DNA from: Solirubrobacter sp963848475
Lineage (GTDB): Bacteria; Actinomycetota; Thermoleophilia; Solirubrobacterales; Solirubrobacteraceae
Reading direction: 5' to 3'
DNA: 64,000 nt
Assembly (NCBI GenBank): GCA_963848475.1
Contig: CAWKDW010000007.1
Location: 91,826 to 155,825, forward strand
A program made the translations under genes and the position numbers. Every line of letters starts with the position of its first letter. Within the stretch, counting starts at the first letter, position 1. This document shows, one piece after another, positions 1 through 8,906 of the stretch. The notes beneath the pieces are model-generated. The model was not told where the DNA came from. It did no database searches and was given only the letters and a program-made list of their open reading frames with translations.

Positions 1-2039
1 AGGACGTGCCGCCACCGGCGACGAGCTTTGAGAAGGTGACGCTCGACGACTTCCCCGGCGAGCCGATGAATCTGGCGGTGCTGCCGGACGGGCGGGTGCT
101 GCACACGACCCGGGCGGGCGAGGTCCGCATCCACAACCCGCGCACCGGCCTCAACACACTCGCCGCGACGCTGGATGTCTACCAGCACGATGAGGAGGGG
201 CTGCAAAGCGTCGCGATCGACCCGAACTTCGAGACCAACCGCTGGGTCTACGCGTACTACTCGCCGCCGCTGAGCACGCCGGTCGACGACCCGTCGACGC
301 CGGTGACCAACGAGGGCGACGCGCCCGAGACCGGCACCGCCGCGGACTTCGCGCCGTTCAAGGGCGCCATCCGGCTGAGCCGCTTCAAGCTGGTGCGGGA
401 CACGCTCGACCTGAGTACCGAGGAGAAGATCATCGAGGTGCCGGTCGATCGCGGGATCTGCTGCCATGTCGGCGGCAACATCGACTTCGACGCCACCGGC
501 AACCTGTTCCTGTCCACGGGCGATGACTCGAACCCGTTCGCCTCGGACGGCTTCGCGCCGATCGACGACTCGCCGAACCGCAACCCGGCGTTCGACGCCC
601 GCCGCAGCGCCGGCAACACGAACGACCTGCGCGGCAAGCTGCTGCGCATCCATCCCACCGATGGTGGCGGCTATTCGATCCCGCTCGGGAACCTGTTCCC
701 GCAGGGCACGGCGCTGACCAGGCCTGAGATCTACGCGATGGGCCTGCGCAACCCGTTCCGCTTCGCGGTCAACCGCAAGAACGGCGACGTCTACCTCGGC
801 GACTATTCGCCCGACGCCGGCACGGCGGACCCCGAGCGCGGCCCGGCGGGCCAGGGCCGCTGGATGCTGATCAAGCGCCCGGCCAACTATGGCTGGCCGT
901 ACTGCGCCACGCCGGACATGCCGTACGTGGACTACGACTTCGCCACCAAGACCTCGGGCGAGCAGTTCAACTGCAACGCGCCGACGAACGATTCGCCCTA
1001 CAACACGGGTCTCAAGCGTCTGCCGGCGGTTGCCCAGCCGGACGTCTGGTACTCGTACGGGACGTCGCCGCTGTTCCCGGAGCTCGGCCCGCAGGGCACT
1101 CCCGGCGGCATCGCGCCGATGGGCGGCCCGGCGTATGACCCGGTCCCCGGCAACAAGTCGGTGTTCCGCTTCCCGAACTACTTCAAGGGCACGCCGCTCT
1201 TCTACGAGTGGTCGCGCGACTACATCAAGGAGTTCCGGCTCCACGGCCGCCGGCTGGCGGAGATCCGCCCGTTCTCGCAGTTCGTGGATAACCCGATGGA
1301 CATGGAGTATGGCCCGGACGGCGCGCTCTACGTGCTCGAGTACGGCGACGGCTACTTCGCCGAGAACCCGGACGCGCAGCTGGCGAAGATCAACTTCGTC
1401 CGCGGCAACCACACGCCGGTCGTGAAGGTCGCGGCGACACCGACCGCGGGGAGGTCGCCGCTCGCCGTCGCCTTCAGCAGCGCGGGCACCAGCGACCCGG
1501 ACGGCGATCCGATCACCTACGCGTGGGACTTCGAGGCCAACGGCTCGGTCGACTCGACCGCCGCCAACCCGACGTTCACGTACACCGAGAACGGCACCTA
1601 CCGCGCGACGCTGAAGGTCACCGACCGCACCGGGCGCTCCGCCGCGGCCGAGGTCCTGGTGCTCGTCGGCAACGCGAAGCCCGAGGTCGATCTGATCACG
1701 ACGCCGGCGCCGGACCAGCCGTTCGCCTTCGGCGACACCGTCACCTACGAGGTCAAGGTCACCGACGACACCCCGGTGGACTGCACAAAGGTCACGGTCG
1801 CGTTCGTGCTCGGCCACGAAACCCACGGCCACCCGCAGTCCTCGACCGCGGGCTGCACCGGCTCGATCCAGACGTTCGTCGACGGCGGCCACGCCGGCGC
1901 CTCGAACCTCAGCGCCGTGTTCGTCGCCTCCTACACCGACCCCGGTGAGGGGAGCACCCCCGGCCTGACCGGCAGCGCCGAGGTCCGTCTGGTCCCGAAC
2001 TCGGGCCCGACCCCGACGCCCACTCCGCCGGCTCCCTAG
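1..2039 (+). CDS. PQQ-dependent sugar (glucose/sorbosone) dehydrogenase-like protein with PKD domain, 5' partial
   Basis: The frame is open to the window edge, so the true start lies upstream; the first in-window start (GTG at 6) is probably internal. Residues 10-465 (counted from 6) form a glucose/sorbosone-dehydrogenase beta-propeller: the CCHVGGN stretch near 152-158 with a likely catalytic His154, GLRNPFRFA at 246-254 and a closing LYVLEYGDG strand. A PKD domain follows (about 480-560, with the typical SDPDGDPITYAWDF core), then a beta-rich region of about 100 residues and a Pro/Thr tail. Family members oxidise sugars with PQQ outside the cell, and in actinobacteria they are often parts of large secreted multidomain proteins, sometimes with ThuA domains. 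Its stop overlaps the convergent glycosyltransferase stop by four bases. The substrate cannot be predicted. Confidence 0.85.
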   Translation, partial: DVPPPATSFEKVTLDDFPGEPMNLAVLPDGRVLHTTRAGEVRIHNPRTGLNTLAATLDVYQHDEEGLQSVAIDPNFETNRWVYAYYSPPLSTPVDDPSTPVTNEGDAPETGTAADFAPFKGAIRLSRFKLVRDTLDLSTEEKIIEVPVDRGICCHVGGNIDFDATGNLFLSTGDDSNPFASDGFAPIDDSPNRNPAFDARRSAGNTNDLRGKLLRIHPTDGGGYSIPLGNLFPQGTALTRPEIYAMGLRNPFRFAVNRKNGDVYLGDYSPDAGTADPERGPAGQGRWMLIKRPANYGWPYCATPDMPYVDYDFATKTSGEQFNCNAPTNDSPYNTGLKRLPAVAQPDVWYSYGTSPLFPELGPQGTPGGIAPMGGPAYDPVPGNKSVFRFPNYFKGTPLFYEWSRDYIKEFRLHGRRLAEIRPFSQFVDNPMDMEYGPDGALYVLEYGDGYFAENPDAQLAKINFVRGNHTPVVKVAATPTAGRSPLAVAFSSAGTSDPDGDPITYAWDFEANGSVDSTAANPTFTYTENGTYRATLKVTDRTGRSAAAEVLVLVGNAKPEVDLITTPAPDQPFAFGDTVTYEVKVTDDTPVDCTKVTVAFVLGHETHGHPQSSTAGCTGSIQTFVDGGHAGASNLSAVFVASYTDPGEGSTPGLTGSAEVRLVPNSGPTPTPTPPAP

Positions 2040-3221
2040 ACCGCGGAAGCTCGCATCTCAGCGGCCCAGCCTTCGAGCTGGGCCGCCGCGGTGGCGGGCC
2101 CAGGGTTCGCGAACGTCCAGTCCGCGACCTCCGCCGCCCGGTCCCACAGCGACGGCGTCCGCAGCGCCCTTCGAACCGCGAGACGCACACCCCAGGGCGT
2201 GCAGAAGCGCGGCGCGAGCCGCACGCCCAGGCCGGCCCAGTCCACCCGCGCGGCGTTCTCGGCCATGTCCCCACCCGCCGGGCAGACCACCACCGGGCAG
2301 CCGCTGGCCAGGGCGCGTGCCAGCGTTCCGTGCCCACCGTGGGTGACGACGAGATCGCAGCGCGGCATCGTCCGCGCGTAGGACATCCACGGCACCAGCA
2401 CGGCGTTCGCGGGGGCCGTGACGCCCTCGGCCGCGATCGCGATCACGCGGACCGGCTCGTCCGCCAAGCCGTCCAGCGCGGCGCGCAGCAGCGAGTTCGA
2501 AGGGTCCTGCGAGGTCGAGGGAGCGACCAGCACGACCGGCCCTTCGCCCATCGGCGGGTCGACGGCCGGGCCGCCGGGCTCCCACATCAGCGGCCCGACG
2601 ACGCGCAGCCACGACGGCCATACGCGCGGGTACTCGAGCTGCGGCAGCGTGCCGACCATCGTCAGCGAGCGCGAGAGCCCGGTGTGCGTGTACGGCAGCG
2701 GCTCCAGCCCGAGCCGTGCGCGGCAGTCGTTGTATTCGCTGCGGCCCTGCTCGAGGCCGACCGCCACCATGCGGTCCGTCTGGCGCCAGAGCATGGCGCC
2801 GAGCCGCGTGCGCGGGTCGCCGCGCACCGATCGAGAACGGCGGCAGCCCGGTCGGGGTGTCGGGATGGACGTGCGGGATGAGCGTCGCCACCGGCAGGCC
2901 CTCGAGCTCCGCCGCGAGCGCGGGAGCGGTGGTCAGGATGTCCGAGACCACGACCTCGGGCTCGAACGCGCGCACGAACTGGCGCGTGACCTTCGCCGCC
3001 AGCACCGCCGCCTCGTACGGCTTCAGCGGCCGCTCGCGGGTCGGGAACACCTGGTACTCGGGAGCGGGGGAGAAGGCCATCCCCGCGGCCTCGGCGGGCT
3101 CGCGCCAGCGCGTCCACGTCTCGATCCCGACCTCGTGGCCGCGCGCGACCAGCTCCGCGCCGAGCGCGATCACGGGGAAGGCGTGGCCAGGGTCGCCGAA
3201 TGCGCCGAGCAGGACCCTCAC
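2036..3221 (-). CDS. UGT/MGT-type glycosyltransferase (frameshifted)
   Basis: GT-B glycosyltransferase of the macrolide/UDP-glucuronosyl type. The N-terminal part begins with a GTG at 3221 and contains the GDPGHAFPVIALGAELVARG acceptor-side motif. The C-terminal part, read in another frame, carries the donor-side VTHGGHGTLARALASGCPVV signature and a closing NAARVDWAGLGVRL segment. Both halves are well conserved and meet at 2814-2816, where one extra G in a GGG run shifts the frame. Removing it gives a single protein of about 394 residues, the usual family length. The GTG start overlaps the upstream GNAT stop (GTGA), so this is the last gene of a five-gene operon. The acceptor is unknown. The indel is more likely sequencing error than decay because conserved sequence resumes at once. 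Confidence 0.8.
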
Positions 3222-3711
3222 GCGAGCGCCTTCGCGTAGCCGACCATCTCCAGCCCGGCCCAGGGATGCCATTCCTGGCGGCCGTCGCGCGCCCACCCCT
3301 GCGCGAGGTAGAACCGCTCGGCGGGAGCGCCCAAGGGCGTCCACAGCTGCTCGCGGACGTAGCCGCGCGCCCGCATCTCCGCCTCGGCGAGCCCGAGCAG
3401 CGTGCGGGCGATCCCCTCGCGCCAGCGCGAGGGATGGACCAGCAGAAGCCCCAGATGCCCGACGCGTTCGACCACATCCGCGCGCCGGAAGGCCACCGAG
3501 GCGACGAGCGCTCCGGCGGCGTCGATGGCGACCCGTACCCAGGCATCGGGTTGAGGTAGCGGTCGGCCCAGCCCACCGGCACCACCGGGACGGTCCAGCC
3601 GCGCGGCGCCCACTCCAGGTACGTCTCGTCGCAGACCCGCGAGAGCTCGGTGAACGCGGCCATGTCCCCTGGTTCCAGCGGCCGCGCGTCGAGGTCCGCG
3701 GGCAGGCTCAC
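3218..3711 (-). CDS. GNAT family N-acetyltransferase (frameshifted)
   Basis: GCN5-related N-acetyltransferase of about 165 residues. The start is a GTG at 3711 that overlaps the stop of the LLM oxidoreductase (GTGA). The first 55 residues (MSLPADLDARPLEPGDMAAF onward) lie in one frame and the rest in another. The core shows beta-4 (LGLLLVHPSRWREGIARTLL, the acetyl-CoA pyrophosphate loop, here R-x-x-G-I-A) and the C-terminal APAERFYLAQGWARDG strand. The frame changes at the GGG at 3548-3550, where one missing G would restore DRYLNPDAWVRVAIDAAG. The substrate is unknown. Its place in the operon between an F420-type oxidoreductase and a glycosyltransferase hints at a small-molecule tailoring group. 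Confidence 0.75.
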
Positions 3712-4748
3712 TCGGCCAGCTCGGCCACCGCGCGCAGCTGGGCGATCCGGTCCTCGAACGTCCACGCCATCGGCGAGATCATCAGCGTCCCGACGCCCGC
3801 GTCGCGGTAGACGGCGAGCCGCTCGCGCACGAAGTCCTTCGGGCCGACGAGGCACAGCGTGTCGATCAGCTCGCCCGGCAGCGCGGCCGCGGCCTCGTCC
3901 TTGCGCCCCTCCAGGTAGAGATCCTGGACCTCCCGGGCGGCGTCCTCGTAGCCGTAGCGCTGGACCAGCGCGTTGTAGAAGTTCTGCTTGCGCGAGCCCA
4001 TGCCGCCGACGTACAGGGCGACGTAGTGGCGCATCGCGTCGCGCGCGGACTCGCGGTCGTCGGAGACCATCGCGGTGACGGTCGGGACGATGTCGAAGTC
4101 GTCGAAGCCCTTGCCGTTGCCCGCGCGCGCGAAGCCCTCCTGGAGCAGCGGCCGGAACTCGCCGACGTGCTCGGGGGAGAAGAGCGTCGGCAGCCAGCCG
4201 TCGGAGATCTCGGCCGCCAGCGTGGTGTTCTTCGGGCCGATCGCGGCGATGTAGATCGGGATCCGCTCCTGGACGGGCGCGATCGTGAGCTTCAGCGCCT
4301 TGCCCGGCCCGTCGGGCAGCGGGAGCTGCAGCGTCTCGCCGTCGAAGACGACGCGCTGCCGGCTCAGCGCCAGTTGGACGACGGCGACGTACTCGCGCGT
4401 GCGCTGGAGCTGGCGGGCGAAGCGCTGGCCGTGCCAGCCCTCGGCGACCTGTGGCCCGCTGGAGCCGATGCCGAGCAGCATCCGCCCGTCGGAGAGCTGA
4501 TCGATCGTGGCCGCCGTCATCGCGGTCATCGCCGCGCTGCGGCCGGGCATCTGGAAGATCGCCGAGCCGAGCTTGATCTTCGTGGTCGCCTGGGCGAGCC
4601 AGGCGAGGATCGTCGCGGCGTCCGACCCGTAGGCCTCCGCGGTCCACACGGAGTCGTAGCCGAGCCGCTCGGCCTCGAGGACCAGTTCCAGCTGCTGCGG
4701 CGCGGTCAGCCCCAGTCCCCAGTAGCCGATATGGACTCCGAGCTTCAA
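3708..4748 (-). CDS. LLM-class (F420-dependent type) oxidoreductase
   Basis: Luciferase-like monooxygenase fold, 346 residues. The N-terminus is MKLGVHIGYWG. The usual strands follow: AERLGYDSVWTAEAYGSDAA (24-43), KIKLGSAIFQMPGRSA, a cofactor/phosphate-binding RMLLGIGSSGPQVAEGWHG, IPIYIAAIGPKNTTLAAEISDGWLP and a C-terminal barrel end. In actinobacteria this subgroup mostly uses coenzyme F420 rather than flavin; that assignment is by family resemblance only. The start is a TTG at 4748 overlapping the receiver gene stop (TTGA), implying translational coupling. The reaction cannot be named from the sequence. Confidence 0.88.
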   Translation of the reverse strand: MKLGVHIGYWGLGLTAPQQLELVLEAERLGYDSVWTAEAYGSDAATILAWLAQATTKIKLGSAIFQMPGRSAAMTAMTAATIDQLSDGRMLLGIGSSGPQVAEGWHGQRFARQLQRTREYVAVVQLALSRQRVVFDGETLQLPLPDGPGKALKLTIAPVQERIPIYIAAIGPKNTTLAAEISDGWLPTLFSPEHVGEFRPLLQEGFARAGNGKGFDDFDIVPTVTAMVSDDRESARDAMRHYVALYVGGMGSRKQNFYNALVQRYGYEDAAREVQDLYLEGRKDEAAAALPGELIDTLCLVGPKDFVRERLAVYRDAGVGTLMISPMAWTFEDRIAQLRAVAELAE

Positions 4749-5119
4749 CGCGTCGCGCCGATCCGGTCCACGAGCCGCAGCAGGTGCAGCGGCGAGAACG
4801 GCTTGGTGAGGAAGAGGTTGGCGCCCGCGTCGTGCGCGCCGCGTTCGACGACATCGCCCGAATCGCCGGTCAGCATCACGATGGTCGCGCTCGCCGTCGC
4901 CGGGTCGCTGCGCAGGCGCCGGCAGGTCTCGATGCCGTTCAGCCGCGGCATGTCGACGTCGAGGAAGACGATCTCGGGCCGGGACTTCACCGCCTGCTCG
5001 ATCGCCTCCAAGCCGTCACCCGCCTCCTGCAGCCGGTAACCGGAGATGTCCTCCAGCGTGGTCGCGATCAGCTTGCGGATCATCGGGTCATCATCGACGA
5101 TCAGGATCGTCCGCGTCAC
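4745..5119 (-). CDS. Single-domain response regulator (CheY-like receiver)
   Basis: Receiver domain of 124 residues with no output domain. Acidic pocket D9/D10, phospho-acceptor D54 in VFLDVDMP, switch T84 in MLTGDS and conserved K106 in LTKPF are all present. The start is a GTG at 5119 overlapping the HD-GYP stop (GTGA), so the two proteins are very likely made together. The natural reading is that phosphorylation of this receiver controls, or is controlled with, the neighbouring c-di-GMP phosphodiesterase. No histidine kinase is encoded nearby. Confidence 0.93.
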   Translation of the reverse strand: MTRTILIVDDDPMIRKLIATTLEDISGYRLQEAGDGLEAIEQAVKSRPEIVFLDVDMPRLNGIETCRRLRSDPATASATIVMLTGDSGDVVERGAHDAGANLFLTKPFSPLHLLRLVDRIGATR

Positions 5120-5883
5120 ATCGCACCTGCTCTGAGGCGCTCGAACGCGTCGTCGGGGATGGCGTCGAAGGCGGCGACGACCGCCGGGTCGAACTGCGTG
5201 CCCGTCACGCGGCGGATCTCCTCGCGCGCGACGCTCCAGTCCGACGCGGGCCGGTAAGGGCGGTCGGTCGTCAGCGCGTCCAGCGTGTCGGCGACGGAGA
5301 ACACGCGCGCGGCCAGCGGGATCTCCTCGCCGGCGAGCCCGTCCGGGTAGCCGGTTCCGTCCCAGCGCTCGTGGTGATGACGCACGACGAGCTTGCCCTC
5401 GCCGAGGAAGTCAACGTCGCGCAGGATCTCGGCTCCGACGACGGGGTGCAAGGCGATCAGCGCGTATTCCTCTTCCGTGAGCTTGCTGGTCTTGAACAGG
5501 ATCGCGTCGGGCACCGCGACCTTGCCGATGTCGTGAAGGAGGAAGCCGAATTCGATCTGCGGCGATTCCTCGAGCGAGATCCCGACGGCGCGGGCCAGCT
5601 CCATCCCGTACGCGGTCACGCGCTCGGCGTGCTTGCCGGTATACGCGTCGCGGGCCTCGACGGCGTTCGACAACGCGCGGACCGTCGCGCGGTAGGACCG
5701 GCGCAGCTCCTGGGCACGGGAACGCTCCTGCTTGAACACTTCACGGAGGTCGGCCGCATAACGCTCGAGCTGACGCTGACGGGACGCGGCTTGTTGCTCC
5801 GTGCGTTCGAGTCGTGCCCGAAGCAGGGGAACAGTGTCCTCACCGGTACCGGCGCTCAATTCATCACCACGGGTGCCCGCCAA
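5116..5883 (-). CDS. HD-GYP domain cyclic-di-GMP phosphodiesterase-like protein
   Basis: 255 residues. Residues 20-70 are a charged coiled coil (ERTEQQAASRQRQLERYAAD and following) and residues 72-250 an HD-GYP domain. The metal/catalytic motif HDIGK is at 117-121, HHHERWDGTGYPDGL at 169-183, and VFSVADTLDALTTDRPYR follows. HD-GYP proteins hydrolyse cyclic di-GMP. Here the Y-P of GYP is kept, so activity is plausible. This is the first gene of a five-gene minus-strand operon that runs on into a receiver. The start is TTG at 5883; an in-frame TTG inside the gene is an alternative. The protein has no TM segment and should be cytosolic. Confidence 0.92.
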   Translation of the reverse strand: MAGTRGDELSAGTGEDTVPLLRARLERTEQQAASRQRQLERYAADLREVFKQERSRAQELRRSYRATVRALSNAVEARDAYTGKHAERVTAYGMELARAVGISLEESPQIEFGFLLHDIGKVAVPDAILFKTSKLTEEEYALIALHPVVGAEILRDVDFLGEGKLVVRHHHERWDGTGYPDGLAGEEIPLAARVFSVADTLDALTTDRPYRPASDWSVAREEIRRVTGTQFDPAVVAAFDAIPDDAFERLRAGAM

Positions 5884-5979
5884 CGCTCGACTTAGCCTAC
5901 TGGTGGCACGAACGCAGCGCGGTGCGGGAACTTGCTGTGGAGAGCGGGAAGGTCGCCGCGGCGCCTACCGTGAACACGG

Positions 5980-7146
5980 ATGCGAACGGTCTGTCTAGCC
6001 ATCGCGATCATGCTCGTGGCACTGGTCGGCGTGCTCGCGCTCAAGAGCCCGGCCCCGAGGGCTCGGCCGGCAGCGGCTGCGGACGTCGCCACGATCGCGC
6101 TGCGCGTCGAGGCCCTGCGCGACCTGCGGTTCCGCTCGCGTCCGGTGCCGCAGGAGGTGACTCCCGCGCAGGCGCGCCGCGACGGCCTGGCGGACCTCGA
6201 CCGCTCGTATTCCGCGGCACAGCGCGGTGCAGACGAGGAAATGCTCAAGCTGCTCGGCCTGATCGAGCCGGACGTCGACCTGCGTTCGGTCTCGGCATCC
6301 GTATACGAGGAGGGCGTCGCGGGCTACTACGACCCGCGCTCCAAGCACCTGCGGATCGTCAAGGGAACCGCACCCGGCGCGCTCGACGAGATGGTGATCG
6401 CGCACGAACTGACGCACGCGCTGGAGGACCAGCGGTTCGGTCTGCCGTCCGATCAGGGCTCCAGCGATGACCGGCTGCTGGCGGCGCTCGCGCTCGGCGA
6501 AGGCACCGCGATGGTGATCTCGCAGGAATACTTGCAGCGCCACATCGGCGTCGAGAAGGCACTCGCCACGCTTGGCGCCGGTCTGCCGAGCGGCCCTGAC
6601 CTGCCGAAGTTCCTCCAGGCCCGGTTGCTGTTCCCGTACACCGGCGGGATGAAGTTCGTCCAGGCGCTGCGCAGCCGCGCCGGCGGCTCGTGGAAGCTGG
6701 TCGACCTCGCCGAGCGTCTGCGCGTTCCCGACAGCACCGAGCAGGTCCTGCATCCGGAGAAGTGGATCGAGGTCGAGCCGCCGCTGCCCGTCGCGCTGGA
6801 CGTCTCGCTCGGGGAGGACTGGCGCCGCGTCACGAGCGGGACCTTCGGCGAATGGCAGACCGCCCAACTGCTGGGCGGCGCCTCCGCGGTGGCCGCCGCC
6901 GGGTGGGGCGGAGATCACTACGAGCTCTGGCAGCGGGGGAGGTGCACGTCCGCGCCGCCCTGCCGCGCGTCCGATGTGCTGGTGATGCGCTGGCGCTGGG
7001 ATACGCCACGGGATGCACGCGAGTTCGAGACCGCGCTGCGGGCCGCGCCCGTAGCGCGGGCGGACGCTGCCACCGTTGTCGGAGGCGGTGGCAGCGTCAC
7101 GCTCGTGCTCGCTCCATCAAGGGAGCTTGCGGATCGCGTCCGCTAG
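5980..7146 (+). CDS. Secreted or membrane-tethered protein with HELTH zinc-metallopeptidase motif
   Basis: 388 residues. An N-terminal hydrophobic segment (about residues 4-22) acts as signal peptide or anchor. HELTHALEDQ near residue 141 is a gluzincin-like HExxH zinc motif, preceded by EGVAGYYDPRSKHLRIVKG, in which GYYDP is typical of this uncharacterised actinobacterial group. The downstream LALGEGTAMVISQEYL could supply the third zinc ligand (Glu). The C-terminal half is not recognisable. It is divergent from the HD-GYP operon, and its last 30 bases overlap the convergent gene at 7117. A protease role is inferred from the motif only. Confidence 0.75.
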   Translation: MRTVCLAIAIMLVALVGVLALKSPAPRARPAAAADVATIALRVEALRDLRFRSRPVPQEVTPAQARRDGLADLDRSYSAAQRGADEEMLKLLGLIEPDVDLRSVSASVYEEGVAGYYDPRSKHLRIVKGTAPGALDEMVIAHELTHALEDQRFGLPSDQGSSDDRLLAALALGEGTAMVISQEYLQRHIGVEKALATLGAGLPSGPDLPKFLQARLLFPYTGGMKFVQALRSRAGGSWKLVDLAERLRVPDSTEQVLHPEKWIEVEPPLPVALDVSLGEDWRRVTSGTFGEWQTAQLLGGASAVAAAGWGGDHYELWQRGRCTSAPPCRASDVLVMRWRWDTPRDAREFETALRAAPVARADAATVVGGGGSVTLVLAPSRELADRVR

Positions 7147-7857
7147 GGGTGACGCCGGCCGGGCCCGCCGCTTGGGCCTGGTGTTGTTGACGATGTCGTC
7201 GATGCGCGCGTCGATCTTGGCGAGCATCTCGGTCTTCTGGGCCTCCGTCAGATGCCCGTCCTTGACCGCCTGATCGAGCTGCTTGGTGATCTCGGCCTTC
7301 AACGCCGCCTTCAGCCCGGCGACGTCCTTGTTCTGCGCCTTGGCCACGTCGGCGAGCGACTTGCCCGCCTCAAGCTGCGCGCGAAGCTTGTCCGCGGTGA
7401 GACCGAGGTAGGCCGCCGCGCCATCGAGACCGAACCGGCCGAACCCGGGTCCACCGCGACCTGGCCCACCGCGCCCGCCGCCATGGCCACCCGGCCTACC
7501 ACCCAACTTGCCCGGACCGAGCAGCGGCCCGCCGGCGGCCAGGCGCTTCTTCGCCTCCGCCGCCTGCTCCTTGGTCATCTTGCCGGCCGCGACCGCAGCA
7601 TCGATGCGCGCTTCGGCAGCACCCTTGATCGCAGCGGTGAGCTGGTCCGACGTGACGTTCAGCCGCTTGGCCACGTCGTCGAGAAAGGCCTTCTGCTCGG
7701 CGGCGCGATCGGCGGGCTTCGCTGCCGTACCGGAGTTGCCGGCGGCCGCGGCGTACGCTCCACCGGATCCAACGAGGACTGCGAGGCCGGTCGCACCCAC
7801 TGCGAGCTTACGTCTGGCGGAGATGGACATGTGCCCATTGAACCGGTCGTCCGTCAA
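7117..7857 (-). CDS. Small secreted alanine/lysine-rich protein with Gly-rich linker
   Basis: 246 residues, unrecognised beyond a common actinobacterial pattern. The N-terminus is a signal peptide (RRKLAVGATGLAVLVGSGG, cleavage near AYAAA). Two helical segments resemble each other (LNVTSDQLTAAIKGAAEARI and LGLTADKLRAQLEAGKSLAD), each followed by a G-K/H-L/M-T-x-x-Q helix. They are separated by a strongly Gly/Arg-rich linker (GGHGGGRGGPGRGGPG). The tail is basic (RPKRRARP). It probably sits outside the membrane; the function is unknown. It ends inside the 3' end of the metallopeptidase-like gene (convergent, 30-bp overlap). Confidence 0.75.
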   Translation of the reverse strand: MTDDRFNGHMSISARRKLAVGATGLAVLVGSGGAYAAAAGNSGTAAKPADRAAEQKAFLDDVAKRLNVTSDQLTAAIKGAAEARIDAAVAAGKMTKEQAAEAKKRLAAGGPLLGPGKLGGRPGGHGGGRGGPGRGGPGFGRFGLDGAAAYLGLTADKLRAQLEAGKSLADVAKAQNKDVAGLKAALKAEITKQLDQAVKDGHLTEAQKTEMLAKIDARIDDIVNNTRPKRRARPASPLADAIRKLP

Positions 7858-7890
7858 AGAAGCGTAAGAACGCGGATAGCCTTCGCCTCA

Positions 7891-7963
7891 GGGCCGGTAG
7901 CTCAGCGGTTAGAGCAGCGGACTCATAATCCGACGCGCGCAGGTTCGATTCCTGCCCGGCCCA
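7891..7963 (+). tRNA. tRNA with CAT anticodon (probably tRNA-Ile2, possibly elongator Met)
   Basis: A 73-nt cloverleaf. The acceptor stem GGGCCGG pairs with CCGGCCC, the T arm is GCAGG-TTCGATT-CCTGC, the anticodon loop is CTCATAA with anticodon CAT, and the discriminator is A. CCA is not encoded. The D-arm sequence AGCTCAGCGGTTAGAGCAG resembles bacterial ileX (lysidine-modified Ile2), but elongator tRNA-Met has the same anticodon, so the charging identity is not settled. The 3' end CCGGCCCA is repeated at 8615-8622 at the edge of a duplicated gene pair. Confidence 0.93.
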
Positions 7964-7986
7964 TTAAAATCCGGTGTAAAAGGAGA

Positions 7987-8259
7987 TCAGCTCGCGGCGG
8001 TTGCGGGAGGCTCGATCGGCGACCGGTCGCCGTGGAGCACGTCGGGATCGAGGTCTGCGCCGTTGGGCCAGACGACGGTCCCCAACTCGCGGTCGACGGC
8101 GACCTTGCGGAACTCCTCCGGGTCGCGGAGCGGCTCGAACATCGGACCCCACAATTCGCCTTCGAGGTTGACGTCGCGGGACCGGCCGTCGCTGAAGCTG
8201 AGCCGCAGTGTGTAGTCGTGCAGCGGCTCGACGTCGGTGATGCGCGCGCGTGTGCTCAT
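7987..8259 (-). CDS. DUF2442 family protein (intact copy)
   Basis: 90 residues with the DUF2442 pattern: VEPLHDYTLRLSFSDGRSRD, LWGPMFEPLRDPEEFRKVAV, and LGTVVWPNGADLDPDVLH as the C-terminal signature. ATG at 8259 overlaps the upstream DUF4160 stop (ATGA), so the two are translated together. The pair is widespread and often sits in accessory islands. A toxin-antitoxin-like or mobile-element link has been suggested for such pairs but is not shown here. Function unknown. Confidence 0.88.
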   Translation of the reverse strand: MSTRARITDVEPLHDYTLRLSFSDGRSRDVNLEGELWGPMFEPLRDPEEFRKVAVDRELGTVVWPNGADLDPDVLHGDRSPIEPPATAAS

Positions 8260-8516
8260 GGCAGTGGTTCGATGCTAGCCAGGGGAGCGTGTGCGCGGGC
8301 GGATTCCCAGTTGGCCTGGAGCTCGGGCCGGTGCGGCTCGGCCCACTCCTGCACGAGCCTCAGCGCCCGCGCGGGAAGCTCACCGGAGAGGACGGCGAGC
8401 GTCGCGATCACGATCGTGGCCTCGTGTTCGCCGTACACGGCGTGGAAGTGGGGTGGCGCGTGATCGCGGTAGTACATCGCGATCACGATCCCGTAGAACG
8501 CGCTGATGCGAGGCAC
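8256..8516 (-). CDS. DUF4160 family protein (intact copy)
   Basis: 86 residues from GTG 8516, reading MPRISAFYGIVIAMYYRDHA. Family hallmarks are the MYYRDHAPPHFHAVYGEHEA core and a C-terminal RALRLVQEWAEPHRPELQAN helix. I chose this start because upstream codons are unlike the family and proteins of this family normally begin just before the first strand (PRISxFxGI). The stop overlaps the DUF2442 start. Function unknown; the partner protein and conserved His residues suggest a small two-component module. Confidence 0.82.
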   Translation of the reverse strand: MPRISAFYGIVIAMYYRDHAPPHFHAVYGEHEATIVIATLAVLSGELPARALRLVQEWAEPHRPELQANWESARAHAPLASIEPLP

Positions 8517-8645
8517 CCGCGGATCATCGGCGGCCGTGCGGACGGACTCGGCGAGAGTCACACGGGAGACACGGCGCCGCGCTGTAGCGTCGATCTCGCG
8601 GCTTCTCGGCCTTTCCGGCCCACTCAAAGCTGGTGTGAAGCGGGC

Positions 8646-8906
8646 TCAGTTGGCCGTCGTGGCCGGCGGATCGGCTGGCGAGCGTTCACCGTGCAGCACG
8701 TCTGGATCGAGATCGGCACCGTTGGGCCACACGATGGTCCCCAGCTCGGGGTCGACCGCAACCTTGCGGAACTCGTTCGGGTCTCGGAGGGGCTCGAAGA
8801 CTGGACCCCACAATTCGGGCTCCAGGCCGACCTCGCGGGTCGAGCCGTCGCTGAACCCGATACGCAGCGTGTAGTCGTGCAGCGGTTCGACGTCGCGGAC
8901 GCGTAC
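8646..8906 (-). pseudogene. DUF2442, second copy without a start codon
   Basis: The reading frame from 8906 is intact to the stop at 8646 and matches copy 1 nearly throughout (VEPLHDYTLRIGFSDGSTRE, LWGPVFEPLRDPNEFRKVAV, LGTIVWPNGADLDPDVLHGE). Where copy 1 has its ATG, this copy has CTG in another frame, followed directly by an in-frame TGA, so no normal start remains. It could only be made from an unusual internal start. Likely a decaying paralogue. Confidence 0.75.

Noticed and set aside
2662..4854. 730-codon minus-strand frame covering three genes
   Set aside because: It merges shadows with the true N-terminus of the GNAT gene; the real genes are in other frames with 4-bp overlaps.
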